From the NCBI GenBank assembly GCA_030847615.1, contig JAUMIR010000014.1, positions 12,314,501-12,378,500 of the forward strand: a stretch of DNA of 64,000 bases. The letters run 5' to 3'. This DNA comes from Gambelia wislizenii. Taxonomy: Eukaryota > Chordata > Lepidosauria > Squamata > Crotaphytidae. Shown here piece after piece: positions 30,220-41,269 of the stretch. Both the position numbers and the translations under genes were made by a program. The notes under the pieces are model-generated. The model made no database searches. It was not told where the DNA came from and saw only the letters and a program-made list of their open reading frames with translations. Each line of letters begins with the position of its first letter. Position 1 is the stretch's first letter.

Positions 30220-30290
30220 CATTTTTCCACAGTTCAATCCTTACTTATCACAGTGGAGGAAAACTAACTTGTGCTAGTTGTTTGTGTTGA
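30220..30290 (-). pseudogene. mariner continuation after the Penelope insertion
   Basis: Starts with the second CATTTTTCCACA. The minus strand gives 'RIELWKN', which fits directly upstream of the 'GFILHQDNAPAH' block at 22090. Beyond about 60 bp homology cannot be followed. Confidence 0.5.
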
Positions 30291-30339
30291 ATGTTTCTTT
30301 TTGGGGGGTGGAGGTGGGGAGGAACCCTTAGTATTTCTC

Positions 30340-30585
30340 TCTCTGTGTGTGTGCATGTGTGTGAGTGTGCTTTCATGTCACCTGTTGACTTATGGCAACC
30401 TCATGAATTTCAGAGGGTTTTTTAAGGCAAGGAATCTTCAGAGGTGGTTTGCCATTGCCTTCTTCTGAAATATAACCTCAGCACCTGGTATTCCTTGTCA
30501 GTCTCCCATCCAAATACTAACCATGTCTGACACTGTTTAACTTCCAAGATCAGATGCGATCTGGTGCCTTCAGGATATTTAACTC
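30340..30585 (-). mobile_element. 5S-rRNA-headed SINE
   Basis: The plus strand shows GTCTCCCATCCAAATACTAA and AACTTCCAAGATCAGATGCG, the reverse complement of the 5S rRNA internal promoter (TGATCTTGGAAG; TTGGATGGGAGAC). Joined to a body with GAGGTGGTTTGCCATTGCC and a tail near TTGACTTATGGCAACC. This is the 5S-Sauria SINE arrangement: pol III promoter from 5S rRNA, Bov-B-like tail. Confidence 0.8.
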
Positions 30586-30660
30586 CAAATTCCAGGATTG
30601 CTTGGGAAGGAGCCATGGCAGTTAAAGCGGTATCAACTGGACAATGTGGATACATTCCAT
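30586..30660. mobile_element. half of a palindromic MITE
   Basis: CTCCAAATTCCAGGATTGC, GGAGCCATGGCAGTTAAAGC then a diverged end: only one arm of the GCAGAAATAATGCAG family. Confidence 0.55.
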
Positions 30661-30693
30661 AATGAGCCAGCACTTAATTCTGTTCCTGCTAAG

Positions 30694-31098
30694 CAGGGAT
30701 GGGCAAAGCATTCCCTGCAGGCAGCTTATAATGCACAGGGCTATTTTTGTGCCCCAGGGCCTCCCAGGGACCAAGCACATTTTTTCAAGAAAATGGCACC
30801 CATGCTCCAGGAATCAAGGGGGGCATTTTTTGCCATGCTTTTGGGCACTCCTGGGTCAGGAAACAGGGACTGACTTCTGCTTGCTTCCTGTTATTAAAGC
30901 AGGCCTCTCCTGTGCCTAAAATAGTCCAGGGAGCAAAACAAAGTTGTCAAAAATGCATCCCACACCGCCTAGAGGACATTTGGGACAAATGTGTGTGTAT
31001 GTAAGTGTGTGCATGTGTGTTGTGGGGGTTATGACCCCCCCCAGGTTCTCCTGGGGGCCTAATGTGGTCCCTTTGCCTTCCACAGTTGTCCACCTCTG
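30694..31098. mobile_element. hAT-like MITE (CAGGGATGGGCAAAG...)
   Basis: Left end CAGGGATGGGCAAAG, right end GTTGTCCACCTCTG, an imperfect inverted repeat. Possible 8-bp flanks CTGCTAAG / CTTTTGAG agree at only 5 of 8. Contains GT-rich microsatellite DNA at about 30990-31022. Related copies at 6080 and 40080. Confidence 0.55.
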
Positions 31099-31104
31099 CT
31101 TTTG

Positions 31105-31915
31105 AGCACATAAGGGGGAACTTGGTCATGCGGGAGGGTGAGAAGCTGCCCCTACTAAGTGCCCTCATGAGGCTGTGAGGGTCTTCCTTTCCCTCAGATA
31201 GCCCAGGCTGTGAACAGGATGATCGATTTCTCATCCTGATTCAAAATATGTGCCTATAGAGGTTCAGGAAAGATGCATGCAGGCATTAGCTGGTTAAATT
31301 CAGGTAAGCAGAGTCATGTAGGGACACCATCCCAAGAGGATGGGAAATGAGGATACTGCTGAAGCGCCTCGTCTATTATGGATTGATGTATTGGGCTTTT
31401 GTAACATATGAAAAAAACAGCAGTTTCCTTGTTAGTTTCCCTGTGAAGAGCTTTAGAAAATTCCCCTTGGCTTCAATGCCCCATTTTCCACTGCCCTTCC
31501 TCACCTGCCCCATCCCTCAGCTTATCCAAGTACACACTTCCCACCTCACCCCACCCCACCCCGTACTTAACTGCTGAACAAACTCATATTTACATGACTT
31601 GGGGACAGTGGCAGTGGTGGGCATATTTTCAAAAATATCCTCCTACAGATGGTGAAGAAAACACGTCTGGCCTTGTTTATGTGGCTGAGTCTCTCTCTCT
31701 CTCTCTTTTCCTGGAGGTGGAAATGCAGAGAGATAATTGACTCTGCTCCTTAATTCACAGGTAGGTTTAGGCTGAACTTCTTGAACTCTTTCCCCTTCTG
31801 CCACCCAAAATTATTCTACTTTCTGTTCTCATTGCCCTCAGCACTACTCAGAAGGACTGACCACCTGCAGAGATGGCCCTACTGTGAACCAAAGGATGCT
31901 TGGAAATTTTCCTTC
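31105..31915. other. no recognised feature
   Basis: Unique-looking DNA with a (TC)n run at about 31690-31706. No gene signal. Confidence 0.4.
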
Positions 31916-31917
31916 CT

Positions 31918-32315
31918 TAGAATCGTGGAATCAGTCCCTTGTGGAAGGGACCACAAGGACCATCTAGTCCAATCCCTTGCCATGCAGGAAGGCTTCTGAG
32001 AGATGCCCATCCAAGCTCTGTTTAAAGACCTCCAAAGATGGAGAGTCCGCCACCCTCCGAAGCAGTCTGCTCTGTTGTCAAACAGCTCTTAAAGTAAAAA
32101 TGTTCTTCAAAGTGTTTAGGTGGAATCTCTTTTCTTGTCATTTGAGTCCTTCGGTTTGTGTCCTAGTCTTGGGAGCAGCAGAAAACAAGCTTGCTCCATT
32201 TTCTACCTGACATCCCTTCAGATACTTCAAGATAGCTATCCAGTCGCCTCTCAGTCTTCTCTTCTCCAAGTTAAACGTACTCAGCTTTTAAAGTTGTTCC
32301 TTATAAGACTTTCCC
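31918..32315 (-). mobile_element. CR1 LINE 3' region
   Basis: Reverse complement of the CR1 C-terminal ORF and 3' end (GACCACAAGGACCATCTAGT; GTTTAGGTGGAATCTCTTTT; GCAGAAAACAAGCTTGCTCC). Older than the copy at 34370, judged by its many differences. Confidence 0.8.
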
Positions 32316-32344
32316 CTTTCTCTGCCTAAAATTATTCTACTTTC

Positions 32345-32812
32345 TCATGATATTGAGAACACAGCTGCGCTGGGCAGGGCAAGTTTCTAGGATGGAGGAC
32401 CATCGCCTCCCAAAAATACTACTCTACGGTGAACTCGCCACGGGTCAGCGTAAGAGGGGCGCTCCAAAAAAGCGATACAAAGACTCCCTGAAACAACATC
32501 TCAGGCTCGGCCAAATTGATCACCAACAGTGGTCCGCCCTGGCCTCACATTGGGAGGCATGGAGACGCACTATCCACAATGCTGCAGCCTTATTTGAGAA
32601 CTCACGACGAACAAGTCTTGAAGAGAAACGACAACGCAGAAAGAATCACAACCCAAAAACATCACCCAAGGAGACCTTCTGCTGTGCTTTTTGCAACCGG
32701 ACTTGTTTATCTCGGATTGGCCTTTTTAGTCATCAGCGCACTTGCAGAAAGTGCGGGATGAGTCCTTCCTGAATCTTCGTTTGCGAAGAAAAGCCAGAGA
32801 GAGAGAGAGAAT
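32345..32812 (+). pseudogene. zinc-finger-tailed non-LTR retrotransposon, best C-terminus
   Basis: An open reading of 141 aa to the natural stop at about 32772: 'ILRTQLRWAGQVSRMEDHR', 'KILLYGELATGQRKRGAP', 'HNAAALFENSRRTSLEEK', then CAFC-x12-H-x3-C finger ('RIGLFSHQRTCRK'). The 3' tail is GAGAGAGAGAGA. Severe 5' truncation; this end is uninterrupted. The finger probably binds nucleic acid, as in other non-LTR elements. Confidence 0.8.
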
Positions 32813-32835
32813 CTGATTGGTTAGTCCCAACTTGT

Positions 32836-33258
32836 TAGGGCTGCCAGGTCAGGATCATTCTAGGCCCTGAGCTCTCTGGACTAAAACCTGAGATTCAGGG
32901 AGAGCCTCTGGTGACATTATGGGGTAGAGCCTTGTGAAGACACTAAGCATTATGCCTTAAGCAGGAACCACAAGCTATCTTGTTCATAGCTTGTTATTCC
33001 AACAAACACACGTACAGGCAGAAACTATTTTTCTGGCTGGAAACTGAGTGGCTTTGCAAATTGCAATATTAGGTTCAAATCAATTAACCATAGCAAAGTA
33101 CAGCTGGCTGCCCAGCGAGCTAGAAGGCTCATCACTTGACCATAAGCTTGCACTTTCATCCAGAGCTGAAGCCACAACAACTGAAGAATTTGACTGCATG
33201 CCTGTTTCCCACAAAAACTCAGGACTCCAGGCAGTGCCCTGAGATCTGGCAACCCTAC
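32836..33258. mobile_element. possible MITE (AGGGCTGCCAGGTC ends)
   Basis: AGGGCTGCCAGGTCAGGA on the left mirrors GATCTGGCAACCCTAC on the right. A partial match (GACCTGGCAACCC) occurs at about 58870. No target duplication was found. Confidence 0.45.
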
Positions 33259-33404
33259 AATTAGCTCTTGAATTAATTCTTGAATAGGGCATCAACCAGA
33301 GATCAACCCAACTGACTCAATGTATAGCATAAAGTCATAACACACTTCAGAGTGTGTTACAAATAAGCCCTCCCCCATTACAAAGGAATCCTCCTCCATC
33401 CTTA

Positions 33405-33635
33405 CAGTGGGTCCTTGGTATTAACTGGGATTTGGTTCCAGGACCCTCTGTGGATACTAACATCTGTGGATGGTTAAGTCCCATTATATTCAATGGTGTA
33501 GTAAAATGGTGTCCCTTGTATAAAATGGTGAACAGCAAAGTTTGCTTTTTGGAATTACTCCCCCCCCCCAATATTTTAAAGCCATGGTTGATTAAATCTG
33601 TGGGTGCAGAATCTGTGGATACAGCATGCTGCCTG
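33405..33635. mobile_element. Tigger-like MITE with TA target
   Basis: Left CAGTGGGTCCTTGGTATTAA, GGTTCCAGGACCCTCTGTGG; right GAATCTGTGGATACAGCATG, ending CTG. TA flanks both ends (33403-4, 33636-7). About 231 bp, no ORF. Confidence 0.75.
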
Positions 33636-33649
33636 TATTTATACTGAGC

Positions 33650-34365
33650 TGTAAGTGACAACAGGGCCCTCCTCTCTGGATGGTTCCTTTGGGCTGAGGG
33701 GCCAGGCTGACCAGGGGGATTGTGGGAATTCTGAGAACATTTCCCAATTGCGCTTGTGGTTCTGCATTTTTGCTATAGGCAAAAATCGCAGTTTTAGATT
33801 GTTGCAACTATGTGCTCAAAGGAAACAACCCTGGAAGTACTGAGCATTTCCAGCTCTCTTTGTTTTGATTTTATCTGCATATTCCCAGGTTTGGATCCAA
33901 ACTCTTTCTTGAAGTATCTTGGATTTTCCTGACCCCTCCCCCATTGTGTTCTTCCTCCTCCCTATCCCATTGACCATGTGTCACATTTAAACTCATCCAA
34001 AATTTAAGAAATTTATTTTGATCCATTTCCGCTGACACTTCTTCTTTATTATTATTCAGGGGTTATAGCCAAAATGCTAAAGTGCTTTAGAAATATTACA
34101 GTAGTTAGACATTAGGATTATTTTGTTTTGCTGCAAACATTCCTCTTGTAGGATTTTTTTGTTATTTATATTGAGCAGATTGGAGCAGAGCCCCAGTGCA
34201 TCATGAGCTTCTGGTACAAAACAGGACATAAAACATGCAGGATGTTCTAGTAAAGTTATAAAGCAGAACTTATGCTTATTATGGCAGAGAATACATCTTA
34301 GGAAGAATAGATAGACAGAAGAGAGTTATCTACCGTAACTTGGATGGAAGAGTCCCTAAAGCTGA
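33650..34365. other. no recognised feature
   Basis: Unique-looking. No domain or repeat seen. Confidence 0.4.
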
Positions 34366-34369
34366 CTCT

Positions 34370-34967
34370 CATGAGTGCATTAATAGGAGTGTAGTGTCTA
34401 GATCAAGGGAAGAAATAGTGTAATTCTATTCTGATTTGGTCAGACCTCACCTGGAATACTGTGTCCAGTTCTGGGCACAACAATTCAGGAAGGATATTGA
34501 GAAGGTGGAACGTGTCCAGAGGAGGGTGACCAGGATGGTGGGAGGTCTGGAAGCCATGATTCCCTATGAGGAGCGGCTGAGGGAGCTGGGCATGTTTAGT
34601 CTAGAGAAGAGAAGGTTGAGATGGGACATGATACCCATGTTTAAATATTTGAAGGAATGCCATACTGAGGATGGAGCAAGCTTGTTTTCTGCTGCTTCAG
34701 AGACTAGGACATGGAACAATGGGTTCAAACTACAGGAAAAGAAATTCCACCAAAACATTAGGAAGAACTTTCTGACAGTAAGAGCTGTTCGGATGTGGAA
34801 TACACTGCCTGGGAGTGTGGTGGAGTCTCCTTCTTTGGAGGTTTTTAAGCAGAGTCTGGATGGCCAACTGTTGGGAATGATTTGATTGTGATTTCCTGCA
34901 TGGCAGGGGGTTGGACTGGATGGCCCCTGAGGTCTCTTCCAACTCTATGATTCTATGATTCTATGTA
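34370..34967 (+). pseudogene. CR1 LINE, 3' end with open C-terminal ORF
   Basis: A 149-aa reading (34436-34885): '[20 protein letters not shown]', '[20 protein letters not shown]', 'KFHQNIRKNFLTVRAVRMWN', 'PSLEVFKQSLDGQLLGM'. It ends at a stop and the 3' block with TCTATGATTCTATGATTC. The best-preserved CR1 end of the window, with one inserted residue in 'EAM-I-PYEE'. 5' truncated, so without RT catalytic residues. Confidence 0.88.
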
Positions 34968-35400
34968 AGGCATCTCTAGGCAGAGCTGCCTTATGCATGC
35001 TAGCTTCTAGCTTCTGAGACAAAGGGTTGTAAAACACTAAAATTACTTGGAGCAAAGAGAGGAGAAGTGACCACTGCATGCAAGCAGCAAGTAAACACAG
35101 ATCAGGAACACACACACACAGAGCTGTAAACAAGTGTTGATGCTTCTTCACTTCCAACACCTCTGTCTCTAGCTTAATCTCTGTGTGAATCTGTATCCTA
35201 GATACAATAGTTGTGTTTATTGATGGAGACCATCTTAGCTAGTTCTGGAATAATACAAACAGACAGTCAAGTAGAGAGACATTTCATTTTGAAAATACCA
35301 TCCTAATTTAAACTGATGTGGGATGTTGGAATGCAAACCTCTACGTAATGCTGGGAGTTCCCAGGAAATATGTCAGGATGAAGAAAACACGATATGGATT
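34968..35400. other. no recognised feature
   Basis: A short CA run at 35109-35119. Otherwise nothing recognised. Confidence 0.4.
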
Positions 35401-35403
35401 TTC

Positions 35404-35735
35404 ATAGAATCATAGAGTTGGAAGAGACCACAAGGGCCATCCAGTCCATCCCCCTGCCATGCAGGAATACACAATCAAAGCATTCCCGACAGATGGCCAT
35501 CCAGCCTCTTTTTAAAAATCGCAAAGAAAGAGATTCCACCATGCTCCCAGGCAGTGCCTTCCACGGCCAAACAGCTCTTACCATCAGGAGGTTTCCCCTA
35601 ATGTTAGGTGGAATCACTTTTCCTGTAGTTTGAATCCAATGCTCCATGTCCTCGTCTCTGGACAAGAAGAAAACAAGCTTGCTCCATCCTCAGTATGAAA
35701 TCCCTTCAAATATTTAAACATGGCTATCATGTCCC
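35404..35735 (-). mobile_element. CR1 LINE, distal part (split by solo LTR)
   Basis: ATAGAATCATAGAGTTGGAA start, reversed CR1 C-terminus, broken off at GTCCC 35731-35735. Confidence 0.88.
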
Positions 35736-36240
35736 TGTAGTATGTGGGGAAATAATTATTGTAATGTAATACAATCTTGTGTATTCCCAGCAAAGTTTAG
35801 TCTAGGCATTTACCCTGCATGCTTCAGTTTACCCATCTCCCCTTTCTCTTATTTCACTAGGCAATTTCAGCCTAGTCACCATGTAGCCCCACCACTCAAG
35901 GCTGGGTGAGTCTATTCTACCCTAAATCCTCTTAGTTAGTTAGGAACCTTTTTAAAGTTTGTTTTAATATGTAGATTAAGATTGATATATCTTCAGTAAA
36001 CTTTTGATATGCATTTTTAAACTGACTTCTTTGTTTTTAATGAGTCTAATTGATTGGGTGATCAGAATACACATTTAAATGTTAATTGAGCTGTCTCTGC
36101 ATTCCTAATGCGTCACTCTGTCTTGAATTTGAAAGAAAAGTTTTTTACTTTTAAGGAAGATATTTTTATTTTTATTAAAAAGGGCTAGATCCCTGGAATT
36201 TTTTAATACATTTTTATATTTAGACTCATACCTCCCTACA
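35736..36240 (+). mobile_element. solo LTR A (505 bp)
   Basis: TGTAGTATGTGGGG ... CCTCCCTACA, with TG/CA ends. It sits cleanly in CR1, with 5-bp GTCCC on both sides (35731-35735, 36241-36245). No internal genes remain. Same family as the LTRs at 46465, 51793, 55345 and 62125. The strand is arbitrary, set by which end reads TGTAGTATG. A 5-bp duplication fits many endogenous retrovirus or Gypsy-type LTR elements; the class cannot be decided without internal sequence. Confidence 0.88.
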
Positions 36241-36650
36241 GTCCCCTCTTAACCTTCTCTTCTCCAGGCTAAATATACCAGGCTCCCTAAGCTGCTCCTC
36301 ATAGAGCATAGCTTCCAGGCCTTTCACCATTTTGGCTGCCATCCTCTGGACACGCTTCAGCTTGTCAACATCCTTCCTGAATTTTGGTGCCCAGGAAGGT
36401 GAGGTTTGACCAAAGCAGAATAGAGTGGCACTATTACTTCCCTTGACCTAGACACTATACTCCTATTGATGCAACCTAGAATCACATTGGCTTTTTTAGC
36501 TGCTGCATCACACTGCTGACTCATGTTCAGTTTGTGGTCCACTAAGACTCATAGATCCTTTCACATGCACTGCTATCAAGGCAGGTGTCACCCATCCTAT
36601 AACTGTGCATTTTCAAAATAAAATTAGTTTATACAGGAAGAAAACATGGG
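36241..36650 (-). mobile_element. CR1 LINE, proximal part
   Basis: Begins with the duplicated GTCCC and continues the CR1 exactly where it was cut: CTCTTAACCTTCTCTTCTCC, CTCCTCATAGAGCAT, then GACTCATGTTCAGTTTGTGG. Confidence 0.85.
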
Positions 36651-37055
36651 ACTTGCAGAGATTTTTTTTCTGATCTGAAGGGGGCTCCATATTCCATTTA
36701 GGAATAAAGTATCCAGGAGCCCTGGCCCACGCATTTTTATAAATTTGCATATTTATTTGCTCACTTCCCCTAATTTACATAACTTTCACCCACTGACTAA
36801 ACAGCGTTTCTGCATATTTTTCCTCCAATCATGCATACTATAAATACATTTGCATTTTAAAATACTCACACCTTGTTGGGGATGTCTTTCACAGCACAGA
36901 AGCACCCCGGAACATTGTGCAAATGTCCAGATGCCCAAGGAGAGCTCCATATTTTCATCCCCACCAGCATTTCACAGATGAAAACTAGTGCACATGTGGC
37001 TAAAGCAAAGAGTGGACAAGATAGCAAAAGATATGAATGAAGAATACACAACCCA
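36651..37055. other. no recognised feature
   Basis: AT-rich, unique-looking. Confidence 0.4.
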
Positions 37056-37059
37056 GGAG

Positions 37060-37325
37060 AGGCTGCAGCGCTTTGCTTTTGCCTGAACCTACTGAGAAAG
37101 GCAAGACTCTCTCCTCTCCTCTCTCTCCTCTCCTCCCTCCTATGTTAACTGAGTCCAGAGTACTTTTGCACTTTGAACTCAGCTTGCAGCAATTGTAGCA
37201 AGTTGAGGGAAAGGGGTAAAAGTGGGAGGAGAGAGAAACTGGGACTCTTTAAAAACAGCTGAAAAAAATGGGGTGACAGAAGATGTCTCTGCAAAATCAA
37301 GACAGTTGAAGGGTATGTAGTTGTG
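37060..37325 (-). mobile_element. MITE with CATACCCTTCAAC end (family of 3160)
   Basis: GGAGAGGCTGCAGCGCTTTG, a CTCTCCTCTCC pyrimidine tract, and ACTGGGACTCTTTAAAAACA to AGTTGAAGGGTATGT: the reverse order of the 3160 copy. Confidence 0.6.
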
Positions 37326-37487
37326 CTTCATTGAATGGGAGTTGGGCCAGATTGCACCGAACTGTAGGAATTGTGTGGGGCAGGAGGAAGAGGAAGGATA
37401 GGGGGTCAGAATTTTTCCCAACATCACTTACCACACACTGGAACCCCAGTTGCTTTCCTCTCCCAGAGGCTGCCATCGTCATCATCA

Positions 37488-37990
37488 TCATAGAATCATA
37501 GAGTTGGAAGAGACCACAAGGGCCATCCAGCCTCTGTTTAAAAACCTCTGTTTAAAAATGCCACCGCACTCCGAGGCAGCGCATTCCACTGCCAAACAGT
37601 TCTGTCAGAAAGGTCTTCCTAATGTTTAGGTGGAATCTCTTTTCCTGTAGTTTGAACCCATTGCTCCGTATCCTAGTCTCTGGAGCAGCAGAAAACAAAC
37701 TTGCCCCATCCTCAGTATGACATCCCTTCAAATATTTAAACATGGCTATCATGTCCCCTCTCAACCTTCTCCTCTCCAGACTAAACATGCCCAGCTCCCT
37801 CCTATGGCATGGCTTCCAGGCCTCCCACCATTGTGGTCACCCTCCTCTAGACACATTCCACCTTCTCAATATCCTTCCTGAATTGTTGTGCCCAGAACTG
37901 GACACAGTATTCCAGGTGAGGTCTGACCAAATCAGAATAGAGTTGCGCGATTACTTCCCTTGATCTAGACACTATACTCCTATTAATCAT
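37488..37990 (-). mobile_element. CR1 LINE 3' region
   Basis: From ATAGAATCATAGAGTTGGAA to the RT end (GGTGAGGTCTGACCAAATCA). It has lost part of the 3' block and carries a duplicated CCTCTGTTTAAAAA. Confidence 0.85.
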
Positions 37991-37999
37991 GGCTGAGAT

Positions 38000-38420
38000 C
38001 CTACATCACAGTCTATGTTTAGTGATGCAATGAAACCCTGTTAGTGAATTGCACAGATGCACATCTGGGCACTAGCAAGAGTGCTCCAATGCATATCAAT
38101 CAGGCGCTTCTGATATACATCCAACACTTCTGATGGACATTGGGCACTCCTGTTGTGGTCAAGCACTTCCTAGTTGTTGTCTGGATGCTCATTGGGGACC
38201 GCCCCCATGTGCAACGGGGCACATTGCTCATCAGTCACTCCAACATTGTGCAATGGATGTCTGTACATTGTAACGTCATGGCAACCCCTAGGTAAATATG
38301 AATGTTGTGAAATTAATTCAATGGTGCACACACATAAGCTTATTTATGAAGGGGCTCATCCCAAGCAGAACACCAGCCAATATTCTTACCACCCTGTACA
38401 CTTGAAGGTGACTGAGCCAA
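38000..38420. repeat. unclassified TGTGCAA-rich repeat (copy 3)
   Basis: Repeats of GGGCACTxxTGATGxxCAT: GGCGCTTCTGATATACATCC, ACACTTCTGATGGACATTGG, GGGCACTCCTGTTGTGG. Then TCAGTCACTCCAACATTGTG and CACACACATAAGCTTATTTA. Clearly paired with 43240-43545. Confidence 0.55.
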
Positions 38421-38424
38421 ACTC

Positions 38425-38845
38425 TTGTTGAAAGTGATGCTCCAGAAAGCTGTCTGTCATAAATTCTCTTTGATGGCCCCTCTCCGTCTAATTGGTAATG
38501 GAGATTTACATCACCAAGAAAGACAGGCTTCAGCTCTCCATAATCTAATTAGAGCTATTTTTAGCCTTGGTCACTGCATGGCTGAGTGTGGCCTCATGTG
38601 CTGCAGCTGGTTGTTGGGCCTTAGTTTTGCCTGCTAGTGTATGTGATTAGTCTTTCAAATGGGGGAGATGATGCAATTAGTCCACAAGGAAGACATACTT
38701 CAACAGATGCACCAGAATTTTTTTCCCTGGGTTTTATGGATAAAGCGCTGGGTAGTAAACAGATCAAGCATTGGCTCCTCTTTCAGGGCTGTCTCCAGCT
38801 GTCATTCAGTAGGGTTCAACTCTTCCTTAGGCTCTCCTGGTCTTA
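38425..38845. other. no recognised feature
   Basis: No gene or repeat identified. Confidence 0.4.
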
Positions 38846-38847
38846 CA

Positions 38848-39260
38848 TCAGTGGGGATCATGTGACCCATGGGCCAAATGCAGTCCCCTAAAGCCACTTT
38901 GGTATTTCCTGACCCCCATAGCTTTCTTTTTCTGTTTTTGCAAACGCATGGAAGAATCATACCTCCAGAAACCTCCAGGGGGCACAACTCTCTTCTAAAA
39001 CAAGATGTACAGTACTCCATGTCTTCCCCTTCAGCAAAAATAAATAAATAAACAAACAAATAAATAAAAATCAGACTTTTCTTTTCAAGAAAACAGGAAG
39101 TATTTTTTTCTAGTTCCAGTTTTGCTTTTGAAAAAAAAATAGCAAGAAGACCCCCCCCCATTTCTGATTTTGCAGGGAGGGGCAGGTACAGACCATGGTG
39201 GGTCAGGGTGTATGACCAGGGTGTAGCTCCAGAGGAGTGGAGGGTAGAAAATAAGGGTAT
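38848..39260. mobile_element. possible hAT-like MITE, diverged
   Basis: GGATCATGTGACCCATGGGC and a poly-C run ACCCCCCCCC at 39152 suggest the 'vanishing-end' hAT-like type, with (AAAT)n / (AAAC)n at 39040-39070. Boundaries uncertain. Confidence 0.3.
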
Positions 39261-39570
39261 TATCCGCCCCCCGCCTTAAGAATTCTGACCCTCCCCAGTG
39301 AAATTTTTCTTCAGTCCCCAAATTTCTAGCATCTCAGTAACATTATAAATACAATTTAGGCAACTAAGAAAAGAAAAGGGGTGAGCAAAGTTAGCAAGGG
39401 AAGGTGAACACAGAAAATAGAAGCGTTCCAGATGTGAATGTTTTTCAGGGTCTCATTCCCGGCAGTGCTAGAAATGTAGAGACCGAAGAGAAATTTCATG
39501 GGGCAGGGACACAGAGTGCTTAAATGGGGAAAACACTATGTCAGGTATCAGCTTTCCCAAACTCATAGAG

Positions 39571-39902
39571 CAGTGGTTCTTAACCTGTGGTCTGCAGACT
39601 CCCAGGGGGCTGCAAAGTCCCCATGGAGGCCCTCAAAGGCTTGAAGGCTGCTCAGTCCACATGACAGGATCCAAGGCAAAGGCCTGCACATTGCTGTTCA
39701 ATACACTCCACCACAAATTTGCAGGAAGAAGCAGGAGAAAAGTCTTCCCTCCCACTCCAGTGCCTCTGAGGGAAGGGTCAATGGATGGTGTGATTGTGTT
39801 GTTGTTGTTGTTGTTTTAAATCTTGAATTAAGTCTTGGGGATCCACAGCAACAAAAGAAATTTAAAGGGGGTCCCTGGTAAAGAAACGTTTAAGAGCCAT
39901 TG
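39571..39902. mobile_element. hAT (Charlie-like) MITE with 8-bp target duplication
   Basis: Left CAGTGGTTCTTAACCTGTGG, right ACGTTTAAGAGCCATTG. Flanks TCATAGAG / TCACAGAG agree at 7 of 8, the length expected for hAT. A (GTT)n run at 39798-39816 lies inside. No transposase. Confidence 0.8.
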
Positions 39903-40079
39903 TCACAGAGTGTTTCAGAGTCCATCAGAAAACTTCATTGCTAGAAATTCAGGACGCACGCAATACAAAGAAAGTCATTGCTGGGAGTGGGAGCCTAATG
40001 ACCACACTCTAAATTAAAAGCATTTTACAATCACCACCATCTGGTGGGATACAAGATCCATCATCCATTGACACAAACA

Positions 40080-40360
40080 TTCCTTAAACCACCTTCTCCC
40101 CAGGCTTTAGAAAACAGGTAATTGCAGCTGCATCATTCTCTCTTCTTTCCCAAGCAAAATCCAAACAGTTATACATACATCCCACACACCAATTGCTAGG
40201 CCCATTAGGCACCAAGGTGACAGGAAAATAAGTGAAAATGACAGGAACATGAGCCAAGGATCCAATCCTGACATTTCCTCCCCATAGCATGCCCCCTGCT
40301 GTGTGTATGTGTGGAAAATGGCCCCCAGACCCACCAAAGTTGCCCACCCTTATCTTAAAA
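40080..40360. mobile_element. hAT-like MITE with AGTTGCCCACCC end
   Basis: The right end, GGCCCCCAGACCCACCAAAG then TTGCCCACCCTTAT, matches the 6080 and 30694 copies. Overlapping ORFs of 76-187 aa on the minus strand are not supported as genes. Confidence 0.45.
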
Positions 40361-40364
40361 TTCA

Positions 40365-41265
40365 AGCCTGTGTGTTCATGTGCATGTGCACCTGTAATGG
40401 ACAGGCTACGTCGCCACACTGCCACTTGCATTGAAGCTGCTGGGGCATACTTTGAACTGGTGATAACCCTCTTTAGGATAATTGCATGCCCCCACCCCCG
40501 CATATATTTAACCACAAGAGCAAACAGTTGCTTTTTAAAAGAGTGCTTTTCCTCTCTGTGGAAGAAACAAAGAACAGGCTGAATGGCTCCTTGCACTGTT
40601 TGTGACTGACTCAAGCAGTGGTCCCTCTTTTCAAGATGAAGGACCAAATATATGCTTATGTCACCTGAGTAACTCTGCCTCCTGCCATGAATGGCTTTCC
40701 CGCCATCACCCTCTCCCCAAGAGGACTCCAGGGCTTCTCAGAGGCAGAGATACCGCCCAAAGCACAACTTGACTGACAACCTGCAGGAATGTTGTTGGGC
40801 TCGTTGGTTTCCAAATCAAGATTCAAGGATATTGAGACTCCAGCAAAGTGGTTGCAGCAAAGTTAACCATTAAGCTAGCTGCAACAGCCAGGAAAACACT
40901 GTAGCACCCACCCACGCTGATCATAGGTCATGAAGAGAGGGAAGAAAAGAAGTCAAAAGACAGAGGAAGAGCCTCCATTTCCAACTGTCATTAAGAAAAA
41001 GGCATTGCCACCAAAGCTTGAACAAGGAAATTAGGCGCACTTATTTATCTGCACGAAATCACTCACACATTGTGTTTCCTAACTTGCTGAAGCAGCAGGC
41101 TTGGTGTTCCCCAGGAATGTTCCATTGGATTACTTTTGGACACTCATGACCAGGGATGTAATTCTTCACTAATTTTCTTCTCGCAGGAAGCCATGAGTAA
41201 TTTTAGTATTTTTCTTCCAGCTGCCAGAAAGTCTTTTAAAAAAATACCACACACAATTGCGGATG
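40365..41265. other. no recognised feature
   Basis: Nothing recognised over about 900 bp; candidate unique DNA. Confidence 0.4.
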
Positions 41266-41269
41266 TCTA

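Noticed and set aside
32347..32772. 141-aa zinc-finger ORF as a host gene
   Set aside because: The same sequence recurs at three other loci with RT sequence upstream; it is a retrotransposon tail.
34436..34885. 149-aa ORF as a possible host gene
   Set aside because: It is the conserved CR1 reverse-transcriptase C-terminus, ending in the CR1 3' octamer repeats.
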